A DNA stretch of 55,304 bases from Parageobacillus thermantarcticus (GTDB taxonomy: Bacteria > Bacillota > Bacilli > Bacillales > Anoxybacillaceae): contig NZ_FOJS01000019.1 of assembly GCF_900111865.1 (NCBI RefSeq), positions 1 to 55,304 of the forward strand, given 5' to 3'. Below, one piece after another: positions 31,854 through 38,955 of this stretch. Made by a program: the position numbers and the translations under genes. The notes under the pieces are model-generated. The model did no database searches, had not been told where the DNA came from, and saw only the letters and a list, made by a program, of their open reading frames with translations. Every line of letters begins with the position of its first letter. Positions within the stretch are counted from its first letter, which is position 1.

Positions 31854-32633
31854 TTGCGGAACGTTTTATTCACGGGGCTGCTTCTTGCCAGCTGCGTTTT
31901 GTTCGTGATCATAGGACAAATATACTGGCAGAACAAAGTCGATCAATCGGTTCAAAGCGCGATCGCGGAAGAAAAAGGAAGCGGACAAACGGCGGGAGAA
32001 GACGGCGATGTAATGAAATACGCGGCCAATTTGCCGCCTGACGTGCAAAAAAAAGTAAAGGACGCGATACATCAACGTAAACCGGTGCGGCTCGTCATCG
32101 TCGGTTCCAAAGCGATTTCTTCTGCCGAAAAAAGCTGGCCGGCTTTGTTCAAAGACGAATTGGAAGCTACATACGGCAAACGGGTATTTGACGTCATCGT
32201 CAAAGAATATGGCGACATGACGACAAAAGAGGCGTTGGAAGCGAACTTGGACAAAGAAATTATCGACGCGAAGCCGGACGTTTTGTTATGGGAGCCGTTT
32301 ATCCTCAATAACAACGGCGTTGTCGCGATCGACGAAACGTTGGACGACATCGAAACGATGATCGAAAACATCACATCCGCTTTGCCGGACGTCGTGATTA
32401 TGCTGCAGCCGCCGCATCCGATTTACAACGCGAAATATTACCCGATGCAAGTTGAAGCGTTCCGAGCGTTCGCGAACGAAAAAGGCTACGTTTACCTTGA
32501 CCATTGGAAAGCGTGGCCGGACTATAAAAGCGAAAAACTGAACGATGTCGTCGATGAAAATACGGATTTGCCAAACGAACGGGGCCAACGGCTATGGGCC
32601 GACTTTTTCATCGATTATTTCATCGCGAAATAA
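31854..32633 (+). CDS. SGNH/GDSL-type hydrolase, membrane-anchored
   Basis: 259 residues from TTG 31854 (AAGGTGGGG 6-7 nt upstream; TTG 31830 possible). N-terminal membrane helix (about 4-22) followed by a linker and an alpha/beta domain. VIVGSKAISS carries the likely nucleophile Ser, and YLDHWKAWPD near residue 216 could hold the Asp-x-x-His pair. Such proteins often remove or add acetyl groups on surface polymers, which fits its place after the capsule kinase, but the substrate is inferred. A weak AGGGC/GCCCT hairpin (31796-31821) lies just upstream. Confidence 0.75.
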   Translation: MRNVLFTGLLLASCVLFVIIGQIYWQNKVDQSVQSAIAEEKGSGQTAGEDGDVMKYAANLPPDVQKKVKDAIHQRKPVRLVIVGSKAISSAEKSWPALFKDELEATYGKRVFDVIVKEYGDMTTKEALEANLDKEIIDAKPDVLLWEPFILNNNGVVAIDETLDDIETMIENITSALPDVVIMLQPPHPIYNAKYYPMQVEAFRAFANEKGYVYLDHWKAWPDYKSEKLNDVVDENTDLPNERGQRLWADFFIDYFIAK

Positions 32634-32664
32634 AAGCGCACCTCGCTTTCAAGGTGCGCTTTTT
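32632..32664. terminator. Bidirectional terminator between SGNH gene and LCP gene
   Basis: AAAAGCGCACCT (32632-32643) pairs with AGGTGCGCTTTT (32652-32663). A and T flanks give a U-tract in both directions. Confidence 0.93.
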
Positions 32665-32665
32665 A

Positions 32666-33595
32666 TTACGACGTCTTTAACTCCAAATGCTCTTTTAATT
32701 TGTTTGAAACGGCGAGTCTCTCTTCTTCCGGGACAAGCAAATAATAAGTTCCGTCAATCATCTTCCCTTTTCCGGTAATATGAAGCTGCTCGATATGGCG
32801 GCGCGCTTCTTTGTAGTTGGCTTGAATCTCTTTCATTTCATCAAACGTCAAGTTCGTTTTGATATTTTTCCCGATCGCCGCCAACACGTCATCGTAATTG
32901 GCAAGCGAAGAAAAGCTTGCCCCTTTTTCGATGATCGCCTCGATAATTTGCTTTTGCCGATCTTGGCGGCCAAAATCGCCGCGCGGATCATCGTAGCGCA
33001 TGCGCGAATATTTCAGCGCTTTTTCCCCGTCGAGCGTAATTTTCCCTTTTGGAAAATGCGTGCCTTCATACGTGAACGCGAACGGGTTGTCCACGGTCAC
33101 GCCGCCGACGGCATCAACGATATCGCGGAAACTTTCCATGTTGACTTTAATATAATAATCAATCGGAATGTCCAAAAAATGCTCGACGGTCGCCATCGTC
33201 ATTTCCACGCCGCCAAACGCGTACGAATGGTTGATTTTATCCTGCGTCCCTCTCCCGACAATTTTCGTGCGCGTATCGCGCGGAACGCTGACCATTTCCA
33301 CCGACTTTTTCTTCGGATTGACCGTCATCACGATTAACGAATCGGCGCGGCCTTTGTCTCCTTTCCGCTCATCGACGCCGATGAGCAAAATCGAAATCGG
33401 CGTTTTCTCTTTGACCGATACTTCCTCGTCCCGCTTCTCCGACTTCCAATCGACGTCTTCATACATTTGCTTCGCCGTCTGTTTCACGTTGTGGTAAATC
33501 GAATACGCGAATATTCCGGCGCCGGCGAGAAGAACGGCGGCGATCCCGCCAATCCAGCGGAGCCATCTTTTCTTTTTTCGACGTTTCGCTCTCAT
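32666..33595 (-). CDS. LCP (LytR-CpsA-Psr) family glycopolymer ligase
   Basis: Transfers lipid-linked polymers (teichoic acid or capsule) to peptidoglycan outside the membrane. Starting at the ATG at 33595 (AAGGAAGG 6 nt before it) it has 309 residues: highly basic start RAKRRKKKRW, membrane helix (about 14-31), then the LCP domain with LLIGVDERKGDKGRADSLIV, the catalytic-site Arg/Asp region SVPRDTRTKI and the DFGRQDRQKQII block. It is transcribed towards the SGNH gene and lies inside the capsule-regulation module, so attachment of that polymer is the likely job. Confidence 0.93.
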   Translation of the reverse strand: MRAKRRKKKRWLRWIGGIAAVLLAGAGIFAYSIYHNVKQTAKQMYEDVDWKSEKRDEEVSVKEKTPISILLIGVDERKGDKGRADSLIVMTVNPKKKSVEMVSVPRDTRTKIVGRGTQDKINHSYAFGGVEMTMATVEHFLDIPIDYYIKVNMESFRDIVDAVGGVTVDNPFAFTYEGTHFPKGKITLDGEKALKYSRMRYDDPRGDFGRQDRQKQIIEAIIEKGASFSSLANYDDVLAAIGKNIKTNLTFDEMKEIQANYKEARRHIEQLHITGKGKMIDGTYYLLVPEEERLAVSNKLKEHLELKTS

Positions 33596-33834
33596 GTACA
33601 ACCTTCCTTTAGCTATAAGTTTTGACGGACTATTAAGATTATAGAGCGTTTTTCCGCGCGGCACAACAGAAAGAAAAAGGGAACTGGGAATTTCGCCAAG
33701 CGGCGCCGTAAACTAATGTTAAAAAAGATTTTTCGACAAAATTCAACAAAAAATGTCGATTGCTAGAACTATTAGCCTATGTTAACATAATAGATGTTTA
33801 GAATTTTGAAACGGAGCGTAAGGAAGGGTTGGCG

Positions 33835-34602
33835 ATGATCGATATACATAGCCATATTTTGCCGGGTGTCGATGACGGCGCGCAAACGGTTGCTGACGCC
33901 ATCGCGATGGCGCGTGAAGCAGTGGAAGAAGGGATTGCGACGATCATCGCGACTCCCCATTATAAAAACGGAAAATATGACAATGCGAAGCAGTCGATTA
34001 TCGCGGCTGTGGCGCGGTTCAACGAAACGGTCAAACAGCACAAAATCCCGCTTACCGTATTGCCGGGCCAGGAAGTCCGCATTCATGGCGACTTGCTGGA
34101 AAGTTTGGAAAAAGGGGAATTGTTGCCGATTACGGGAGACAGCCAGTATGTGTTGATCGAATTTCCGTCCGACCACGTGCCGCGCTACGCCGATCGGCTG
34201 CTATTTGACTTGCAATTAAAAGGGCTCGTTCCGGTCATCGCGCATCCGGAACGCAACGCGGAAATCATCGAAAATCCGGATCGGCTTTACGAACTTGTCA
34301 AAAAAGGCGTATTGGCGCAGCTGACGGCCGCGAGCGTATCGGGGCATTTCGGAAAAAACATCAAAAAATTTTCCTTGCAGCTGATCGAAGCGAATTTGGC
34401 GCATTTTATCGCCTCCGACGCGCACAACACGACAAGCCGGCCGTTTCGCCTGCGGGAAGCGTACGATGTCATTGACCATGAATTCGGCATTAGCGCCGTC
34501 TACTTCTTTCAAGAAAACGCCGAACTTCTCCTCAACGGGCAGGCCGTTTACCGCGAAGAACCGGAACGAATCAAAAGGAAAAAATTTTTAGGTTTATTCT
34601 AA
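33835..34602 (+). CDS. ywqE: PHP-type tyrosine-protein phosphatase (YwqE/CpsB family)
   Basis: Mn2+-dependent phosphatase that dephosphorylates the BY-kinase. 255 residues from ATG 33835 (AAGGAAGGG 7 nt upstream; TTG 33829 is too close). PHP metal-binding motifs are complete: DIHSHILPGVDDGA, ATPHY, GQEVRIH, HPERN and SDAHN. Separated from tkmA/ptkA by the LCP gene on the other strand, so probably on its own transcript. A strong terminator follows. Confidence 0.95.
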   Translation: MIDIHSHILPGVDDGAQTVADAIAMAREAVEEGIATIIATPHYKNGKYDNAKQSIIAAVARFNETVKQHKIPLTVLPGQEVRIHGDLLESLEKGELLPITGDSQYVLIEFPSDHVPRYADRLLFDLQLKGLVPVIAHPERNAEIIENPDRLYELVKKGVLAQLTAASVSGHFGKNIKKFSLQLIEANLAHFIASDAHNTTSRPFRLREAYDVIDHEFGISAVYFFQENAELLLNGQAVYREEPERIKRKKFLGLF

Positions 34603-34645
34603 TATGTTTTATGATAAGATCGTTGTCATAAAACATATTTTTCTT
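34601..34645 (+). terminator. Strong terminator after the phosphatase gene
   Basis: AATATGTTTTATGA (34601-34614) pairs perfectly with TCATAAAACATATT (34626-34639), followed by TTTTCTTTT. Its T-tract overlaps the first arm of the next structure (34640-34657). Confidence 0.9.
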
Positions 34646-34729
34646 TTCGCCAACTTTGTCGAATGACCGATGATTTTCACAAACCTCGGCGAAAATGATG
34701 CCGAAAGTTGCGAAAAGAAAGGTCATTCG
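34640..34729 (+). other. Two crossing inverted repeats (pseudoknot-type arrangement)
   Basis: Arm A, TTTCTTTTCGC-C-AACTTT (34640-34657), pairs over 17 bp with AAAGTTGCGAAAAGAAA (34704-34720), with a single bulged C. Arm B, CGAATGACC (34660-34668), lies inside the A loop but pairs with GGTCATTCG (34721-34729), which lies outside, directly after A'. The order A-B-A'-B' cannot form two nested hairpins. As RNA it could form an H-type pseudoknot or two alternative states. No ORF spans it. Confidence 0.75.
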
Positions 34730-34738
34730 GTGGTGACA

Positions 34739-34793
34739 TATGTAAACGATGGAGAAGAAAAGAATAATAGAATAGTCCGATAACGTTTACATA
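34739..34793 (+). repeat. 10-bp inverted repeat with 35-nt loop
   Basis: TATGTAAACG (34739-34748) and CGTTTACATA (34784-34793) are exact inverse complements and frame an A-rich stretch. It sits between the crossing repeats and the repeat array. Confidence 0.7.
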
Positions 34794-34823
34794 CTATTTC
34801 CGGTGATGTCTAACCTCGGCGCC

Positions 34824-34903
34824 TAGCTCCCTTGTGCGAAATAACCTTCGCCCTTGAAGTGCAAGCACTTCCGCGAGCGAAGAACATTTCGCTTCGGGAG
34901 CTA
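34824..34903 (+). ncRNA. Structured hairpin copy 1 (candidate RNA)
   Basis: Nested stems: TAGCTCCC/GGGAGCTA (34824-34831 / 34896-34903), GCGAAAT/ATTTCGC (34836-34842 / 34886-34892), a 4x4 internal loop AACC/GAAC, TTCGC/GCGAA (34847-34851 / 34877-34881) and GAAGTG-CAAG-CACTTC at the tip (34856-34871). Transcription is not shown by the sequence. Confidence 0.6.
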
Positions 34904-34920
34904 ACCGCGGCGGCTTTCGA

Positions 34921-34985
34921 TGATGTCTAGCTACGGCGGTCAGCCTGTCAGCTACTTCGAGCAACATCTTCGCTGACATGCGCCG
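34921..34985 (+). repeat. Extra hairpin within the second repeat unit
   Basis: CGGCG pairs with CGCCG and TGTCAGC (34946-34952) with GCTGACA (about 34972-34978), enclosing ~19 nt. This segment lacks the AACC/GAAC internal loop and explains why the second unit is ~60 bp longer than the others. Confidence 0.55.
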
Positions 34986-35006
34986 AGTAATCGCAGGTGC
35001 AGCTCG

Positions 35007-35066
35007 GGGTCAAATAACCTTCCCCCTCGGGATGCAAGCACCCCTGCGGATGAAGAACATTTACCC
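35007..35066 (+). ncRNA. Structured hairpin copy 2 (candidate RNA)
   Basis: GGGT/ACCC (35007-35010 / 35063-35066, written with a bulged C at 35011), AAAT/ATTT (35012-35015 / 35059-35062), internal loop AACC/GAAC (35016-35019 / 35055-35058), TTC/GAA, and a tip GGGATG-CAAG-CACCCC with one mismatch (35029-35044). The loop bases are identical to copies 1 and 3 while the stems differ. Confidence 0.6.
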
Positions 35067-35119
35067 GTCGCGGCTAAGCGCTACGCTTTTCGATTTCGGT
35101 GATGTCTAGCTTCGCCGCC

Positions 35120-35199
35120 TAGCTCTCTTGCGCCAAATAACCTTCGCCCTTGAAGTGCAAGCACTTCCGCGGGCGAAGAACATTTGGCTTCGAGAGCTA
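35120..35199 (+). ncRNA. Structured hairpin copy 3 (candidate RNA)
   Basis: TAGCTCTC/GAGAGCTA (35120-35127 / 35192-35199), GCCAAAT/ATTTGGC (35132-35138 / 35182-35188), internal loop AACC/GAAC (35139-35142 / 35178-35181), TTCGCCC/GGGCGAA (35143-35149 / 35171-35177) and tip GAAGTG-CAAG-CACTTC. Compared with copy 1, one C-G pair is T-A and one G-C pair is C-G: both strands changed together. Confidence 0.65.
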
Positions 35200-35567
35200 A
35201 TCGCGGCGGCTCAGCTTTTCGGTGATGTCTAGTTCCAGCGGCTATCCCCTCGCGACGCTTCGGTCCTGCTGTGGCGGCGACAGCCTCCTCGCAGGCCCTC
35301 CAGCGCGTCTCGGGGATGAACGAGCCGCTTCCACTTTTCGGTGATGTCTCCTTACCGTTATCAATGGAGGCACTCGGCCATGCCGTGGGTGGGGACGATG
35401 ACGGTCCTGCCACCTTAGACGCTAGTCGTCGAGGGTGTGGTGTGAGGGCGGGTTAGATGCCCGGTTTTCCATTTATTTTGAAAAAATGTTTCATGGAAAG
35501 ATTAATTTGCTGCGGTATCGTTTATAATAGAAACATAGGCAAATAGTAAAGGAGAGACGATACGCGC

Positions 35568-36938
35568 ATGGAACAATCTTGGGCGCTGAAGGTGGAGCGG
35601 TTTGGAAAAATAAAAAATGGAGAAATTGAAATTGCTCCATTTATGTTGTTTATTGGAGACAATAATAGCGGAAAAAGCTATATGATGTCTTTGTTATGGG
35701 GGGTGCTTTCTGAGGGACGCAAGCTGTTCCCGAAAGAACCACCATCGACACGGACATATCAAGAAATTGATCGCTTTCTCGAAAACTCGATTGGAAACAC
35801 ATGCTTCATTGGGGATAAGGAAGCCCAATTATTTGTCCAATGGTTTAACGACATTCTTCGCAACAAAAAAGGCGAATTTATTAAAACGATTTTTCGCCGT
35901 AAGATTCCAATCGGCTCGTTAAGCATGGAACGCTACCACCGTTCTCAGCCATTAAAAATTATTTTTGAAAAGAAAGAATCGCTAGAGGGCACTCGATTTT
36001 CGAGCGGCAAGCACTATATCCGCATTCCTTACACTGAGAGAAGCAAAGAACAAGCGACGGAACGATACCGTATGGCGCAATATATTACATGGAATTTGCT
36101 AATGAACGAACTTACTTCTCCTTTTTATCCGCACGCAAGGCAAGGTGGGATTCAAACAAGGGCAATTGGAGAGGCACTTTATTTGCCCGCTTCGAGAACG
36201 GGTTTTATGCTGTCTTACAAAGCGCTTGTGCAAGACATTATGGAACGAATGATTGCCGGAGAGAACGAGGAACATTTGCTTGAATTTACGTTGCCTGTTT
36301 ATCGTTTTCTGCAGGCATTGCTTCGATTGGATGATAATGGGAAATCGAAGTATGAAGATGTCGGCCGATTTATTGAAGAGCATATTGTGTATGGCACAAT
36401 GAAACAAGAAAAAGGGCCGATTCCGTCGTTTTACTATTGTCCGAAAGGAAAACAAGAGAATCTTCCGCTGTATGTCACATCTTCGCTTGTAACCGAACTT
36501 TCACCACTCATTCTATTTTTAAAGTCGAAGACGACGTATCGATCGCTGTTTTTTGAGGAAGCGGAGGCGCACTTGCATCCGCGCGTGCAGCGCATTTTAG
36601 CGACAGCGCTCGTCAAGCTCGTCAATCGCGGCATGCCTGTATGGCTGACGACCCATAGCGATATTTTGCTCCAGCAAGTGAACAATTTAATGAAGCTATA
36701 TCATCACCCGAAGAAAGAGCAATTGATGCAGCGGTATCGCTATACGGAAGAAGACGTGCTCGATCCGAAGAAAGTAAAAGTGTATCAGTTTCATCATGTC
36801 GGCAATGAAACGATCATCGGTCAACTCGTTCCAACGGAAAACGGTTTTCCTGCCGAAACGTTCAACAAAGTCATATTAGAACTAAACGAAGAGACGTATG
36901 CATTTCAGATCGAGGAAGAGGATGAAGGGGATGAATAA
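35568..36938 (+). CDS. AAA family ATPase (RecF/OLD-like, stand-alone)
   Basis: 456 residues forming an ABC/RecF-type ATPase domain without other recognised domains. Walker A is GDNNSGKSY (30-38); a signature-like VTSSLVTELSPL is at 303-314; Walker B is SLFFEEAEAHLHP (326-338) with two Glu; the H-loop is LTTHSD (360-365). The middle (about 40-300) is a poorly conserved insertion with no TOPRIM seen at the C-terminus, so it is not a complete OLD nuclease. The class includes phage-defence and DNA-repair ATPases, but no role can be fixed. AAAGGAGAGACGA precedes ATG 35568. It overlaps the next coiled-coil gene. Confidence 0.85.
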   Translation: MEQSWALKVERFGKIKNGEIEIAPFMLFIGDNNSGKSYMMSLLWGVLSEGRKLFPKEPPSTRTYQEIDRFLENSIGNTCFIGDKEAQLFVQWFNDILRNKKGEFIKTIFRRKIPIGSLSMERYHRSQPLKIIFEKKESLEGTRFSSGKHYIRIPYTERSKEQATERYRMAQYITWNLLMNELTSPFYPHARQGGIQTRAIGEALYLPASRTGFMLSYKALVQDIMERMIAGENEEHLLEFTLPVYRFLQALLRLDDNGKSKYEDVGRFIEEHIVYGTMKQEKGPIPSFYYCPKGKQENLPLYVTSSLVTELSPLILFLKSKTTYRSLFFEEAEAHLHPRVQRILATALVKLVNRGMPVWLTTHSDILLQQVNNLMKLYHHPKKEQLMQRYRYTEEDVLDPKKVKVYQFHHVGNETIIGQLVPTENGFPAETFNKVILELNEETYAFQIEEEDEGDE

Positions 36939-37209
36939 TCTCAAAAATCCCGGCCAACAGAAATTAGAACACGATATGGCCGCCATGAAGCAAACGCTCG
37001 GAAATGTGGAGCGGACGCAAGAAAAGATCCTTGAGGAGCTTCGCATCTCGAAAAACAATCAAGCGCATATTTTGAATGACCTTACAAGCATGAAACAGTC
37101 CGTCGATGTAACTGTCGCGTATTTACAAAGACGGACAGATGTTATGTTCGATAAAATGATCGAACACGAAAGAGAGATTTTAAACTTAAAATCCCATTTG
37201 CAAAACTAA
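36922..37209 (+). CDS. Small coiled-coil protein translationally coupled to the ATPase
   Basis: About 95 residues, helical and charged, with heptad patterns (KLEHDMAAMKQTLGNVERTQ, then KMIEHEREILNLKSHLQN at the end). Two starts are possible, ATG 36922 and ATG 36931; the purine-rich GAGGAAGAGG (36911-36920) serves either. It starts 7-17 bp before the ATPase stop, so the two are probably coexpressed and may interact. Similar in plan to the protein at 29343-29702. Function unknown. Confidence 0.75.
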   Translation: MKGMNNLKNPGQQKLEHDMAAMKQTLGNVERTQEKILEELRISKNNQAHILNDLTSMKQSVDVTVAYLQRRTDVMFDKMIEHEREILNLKSHLQN

Positions 37210-37233
37210 GTCCCAACAAAGGGGCTATTTTTA
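37209..37233 (+). terminator. Terminator after the ATPase/coiled-coil pair
   Basis: AGTCCC (37209-37214) pairs with GGGGCT (37221-37226), including one G-T pair, followed by ATTTTTATT. A palindrome CGATGCGCATCG lies just downstream at 37236-37247. Confidence 0.6.
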
Positions 37234-37318
37234 TTCGATGCGCATCGACGTATGTTCTATTCGCCAATAGCCCATACGTCGGCGCGTATCGCAAAATCTA
37301 GAGAAAAGAGGGATTTCA

Positions 37319-38206
37319 GTGAAAAAAGTGCGCAAAGCGATCATCCCGGCGGCGGGGCTCGGCACAAGATTTTTGCCAGCGACGAAAGCGATGCCGAAAG
37401 AAATGCTCCCGATCGTCGATAAACCAACAATTCAATATATCGTCGAAGAAGCGATCGCCTCTGGCATCGAAGATATCATCATCGTCACGGGGAAAGGAAA
37501 ACGCGCGATCGAAGACCATTTCGACAACGCCTATGAACTGGAACAAATATTAATGAAACAAGGGAAACTGGACTTGCTCGAAAAAGTGAAAGAGCCGTCG
37601 AAAGTCGACATTCACTACATCCGCCAAAAAGAACCGAAAGGGCTCGGCCACGCCGTCTGGTGTGCCCGCAACTTCATCGGCGACGAACCGTTCGCGGTTC
37701 TCTTAGGCGACGACATCGTTCAAGCGGAAACGCCATGCTTAAAACAATTAATCGACCAATATGAACAAACATTTAGCTCTGTCATCGGCGTCAAACGAGT
37801 ACCTGAAAACGAAACACACCGCTACGGCATCATCGATCCACTCGAACAACAAGGACGCCGCTACCAAGTCCGTCAATTCGTCGAAAAACCAGCGCCAGGC
37901 ACCGCGCCGTCCAACTTGGCGATTATGGGACGATACATACTCACGCCGGAAATCTTCTTATTCCTTGAAAAACAAGAAGCCGGCGCCGGCGGCGAAATCC
38001 AGCTCACCGACGCGATTCAAAAACTGAACGAAATTCAACGTGTCTTCGCCTACGAATTCGAAGGCAAGCGCTACGACGTTGGCGAAAAGCTTGGATTTAT
38101 CAAAACAACGATTGAGTTTGCGTTGCAGTACGATGAATTAAGAGACGACCTTATTCAATTTATGAAAGAAATATTAAACGATGATGTGAAGGTGGAAGAG
38201 GAATAA
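37319..38206 (+). CDS. galU: UTP-glucose-1-phosphate uridylyltransferase
   Basis: Makes UDP-glucose for surface polysaccharides and teichoic-acid glucosylation. 295 residues with the nucleotidyltransferase start [20 protein letters not shown] (11-30) and the sugar-binding VEKPAPG region. GTG start at 37319 with AGAGGGA upstream. Called gtaB in Bacillus. First gene of the polysaccharide cluster on this strand, with base composition still like the core genome. Confidence 0.96.
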   Translation: MKKVRKAIIPAAGLGTRFLPATKAMPKEMLPIVDKPTIQYIVEEAIASGIEDIIIVTGKGKRAIEDHFDNAYELEQILMKQGKLDLLEKVKEPSKVDIHYIRQKEPKGLGHAVWCARNFIGDEPFAVLLGDDIVQAETPCLKQLIDQYEQTFSSVIGVKRVPENETHRYGIIDPLEQQGRRYQVRQFVEKPAPGTAPSNLAIMGRYILTPEIFLFLEKQEAGAGGEIQLTDAIQKLNEIQRVFAYEFEGKRYDVGEKLGFIKTTIEFALQYDELRDDLIQFMKEILNDDVKVEEE

Positions 38207-38221
38207 AGGGAGGACTGGGAG

Positions 38222-38896
38222 TTGGAGAAACCGGGAAATACCGCGACCGTCGAACTCAAACGTCACCATCGAGTAATCGTAAATGATAAAAAAGGATATT
38301 TAATCGCCAAGCGAATTATGGATATATGCGGAGCGCTAATAGGACTAATTTGTTTATCATGGCTGTTTCTTATCGTCGCGGTTCTCATCAAATTAGAAGA
38401 CCCAAAAGGACCGGTATTTTTTAAACAAGTCCGCGTTGGCAAAGACGGAAAAGAGTTTTATATGTACAAATTCCGCTCGATGGTAACCAACGCGGAAGAA
38501 CTGCTAGAATCTCTGCTTCATTTAAATGAAGTAAGCGGTGCAATGTTCAAAATGAAAGATGACCCTCGTATCACGAAAGTGGGGAAGTTCATTCGCAAAA
38601 CGAGCATTGACGAACTTCCGCAATTATGGAATGTATTAAAAGGGGACATGAGTTTAGTCGGACCACGACCACCGTTGCCAAGGGAAGTAGCGCAGTATAC
38701 GGAGTATGATAAACAGCGATTGCTTGTGACACCGGGATGTACAGGACTTTGGCAAGTGAGTGGGAGAAATGATTTAGGATTTGATGAAATGGTTGAGTTA
38801 GATTTGAAATATATTCGTGAAAGATCACTATTATATGATATAAAGATTATATTTAAAACAATTAAAATAATGATTAAACCGAATAGTGCTTATTAA
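38222..38896 (+). CDS. Initiating sugar-1-phosphate transferase (PF02397 type)
   Basis: Transfers the first sugar phosphate to undecaprenyl phosphate, starting the repeat unit. 224 residues: one membrane segment (about 36-58, CGALIGLICLSWLFLIVAVL), then the catalytic domain with FFKQVRVGKDGKEFYMYKFR, DELPQLWNVLKGDMSLVGPRP and the C-terminal GLWQVSGRND. It lacks the large N-terminal membrane region of WcaJ/WbaP forms, so it is of the short EpsL-like type. TTG 38222 with GGGAGG upstream. Donor sugar unknown. The 3' half is already AT-rich. Confidence 0.9.
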   Translation: MEKPGNTATVELKRHHRVIVNDKKGYLIAKRIMDICGALIGLICLSWLFLIVAVLIKLEDPKGPVFFKQVRVGKDGKEFYMYKFRSMVTNAEELLESLLHLNEVSGAMFKMKDDPRITKVGKFIRKTSIDELPQLWNVLKGDMSLVGPRPPLPREVAQYTEYDKQRLLVTPGCTGLWQVSGRNDLGFDEMVELDLKYIRERSLLYDIKIIFKTIKIMIKPNSAY

Positions 38897-38955
38897 GATT
38901 AAAGAGAAATAAGGTGGTCGTGGAAGAACTAATATGATTTTAGAGGGGAGACATA

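Larger units (their letters stand above)
34797..35465 (+). repeat. Array of five ~120-bp structured intergenic repeats
   Basis: Each unit opens with CGGTGATGTCT or a one-base variant, at 34801, 34918, 35097, 35220 and 35339. Spacings are 117, 179, 123 and 119 bp; the long unit holds an extra ~62-bp hairpin. Units 1, 2 and 3 contain the same type of long hairpin (listed separately); units 4 and 5 share the leader and other GC-rich inverted repeats. The array is far more GC-rich than its flanks and contains no credible gene: minus-strand frames here just repeat an HHRK-type translation of the leader. I recognise similar sequences as frequent in Geobacillus genomes but know no name or function. 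Confidence 0.85.

Noticed and set aside
34794-35413. Minus-strand ORFs in the repeat array (containing repeated HHRK words)
   Set aside because: The repeated peptide words are just the translated leader and hairpin arms; the DNA is explained by structured repeats, and there is no RBS or family similarity.
34797-35465. CRISPR array
   Set aside because: The period is ~120 bp, repeats are long, imperfect and internally palindromic, there are no short unique spacers of constant length, and no cas genes are present.
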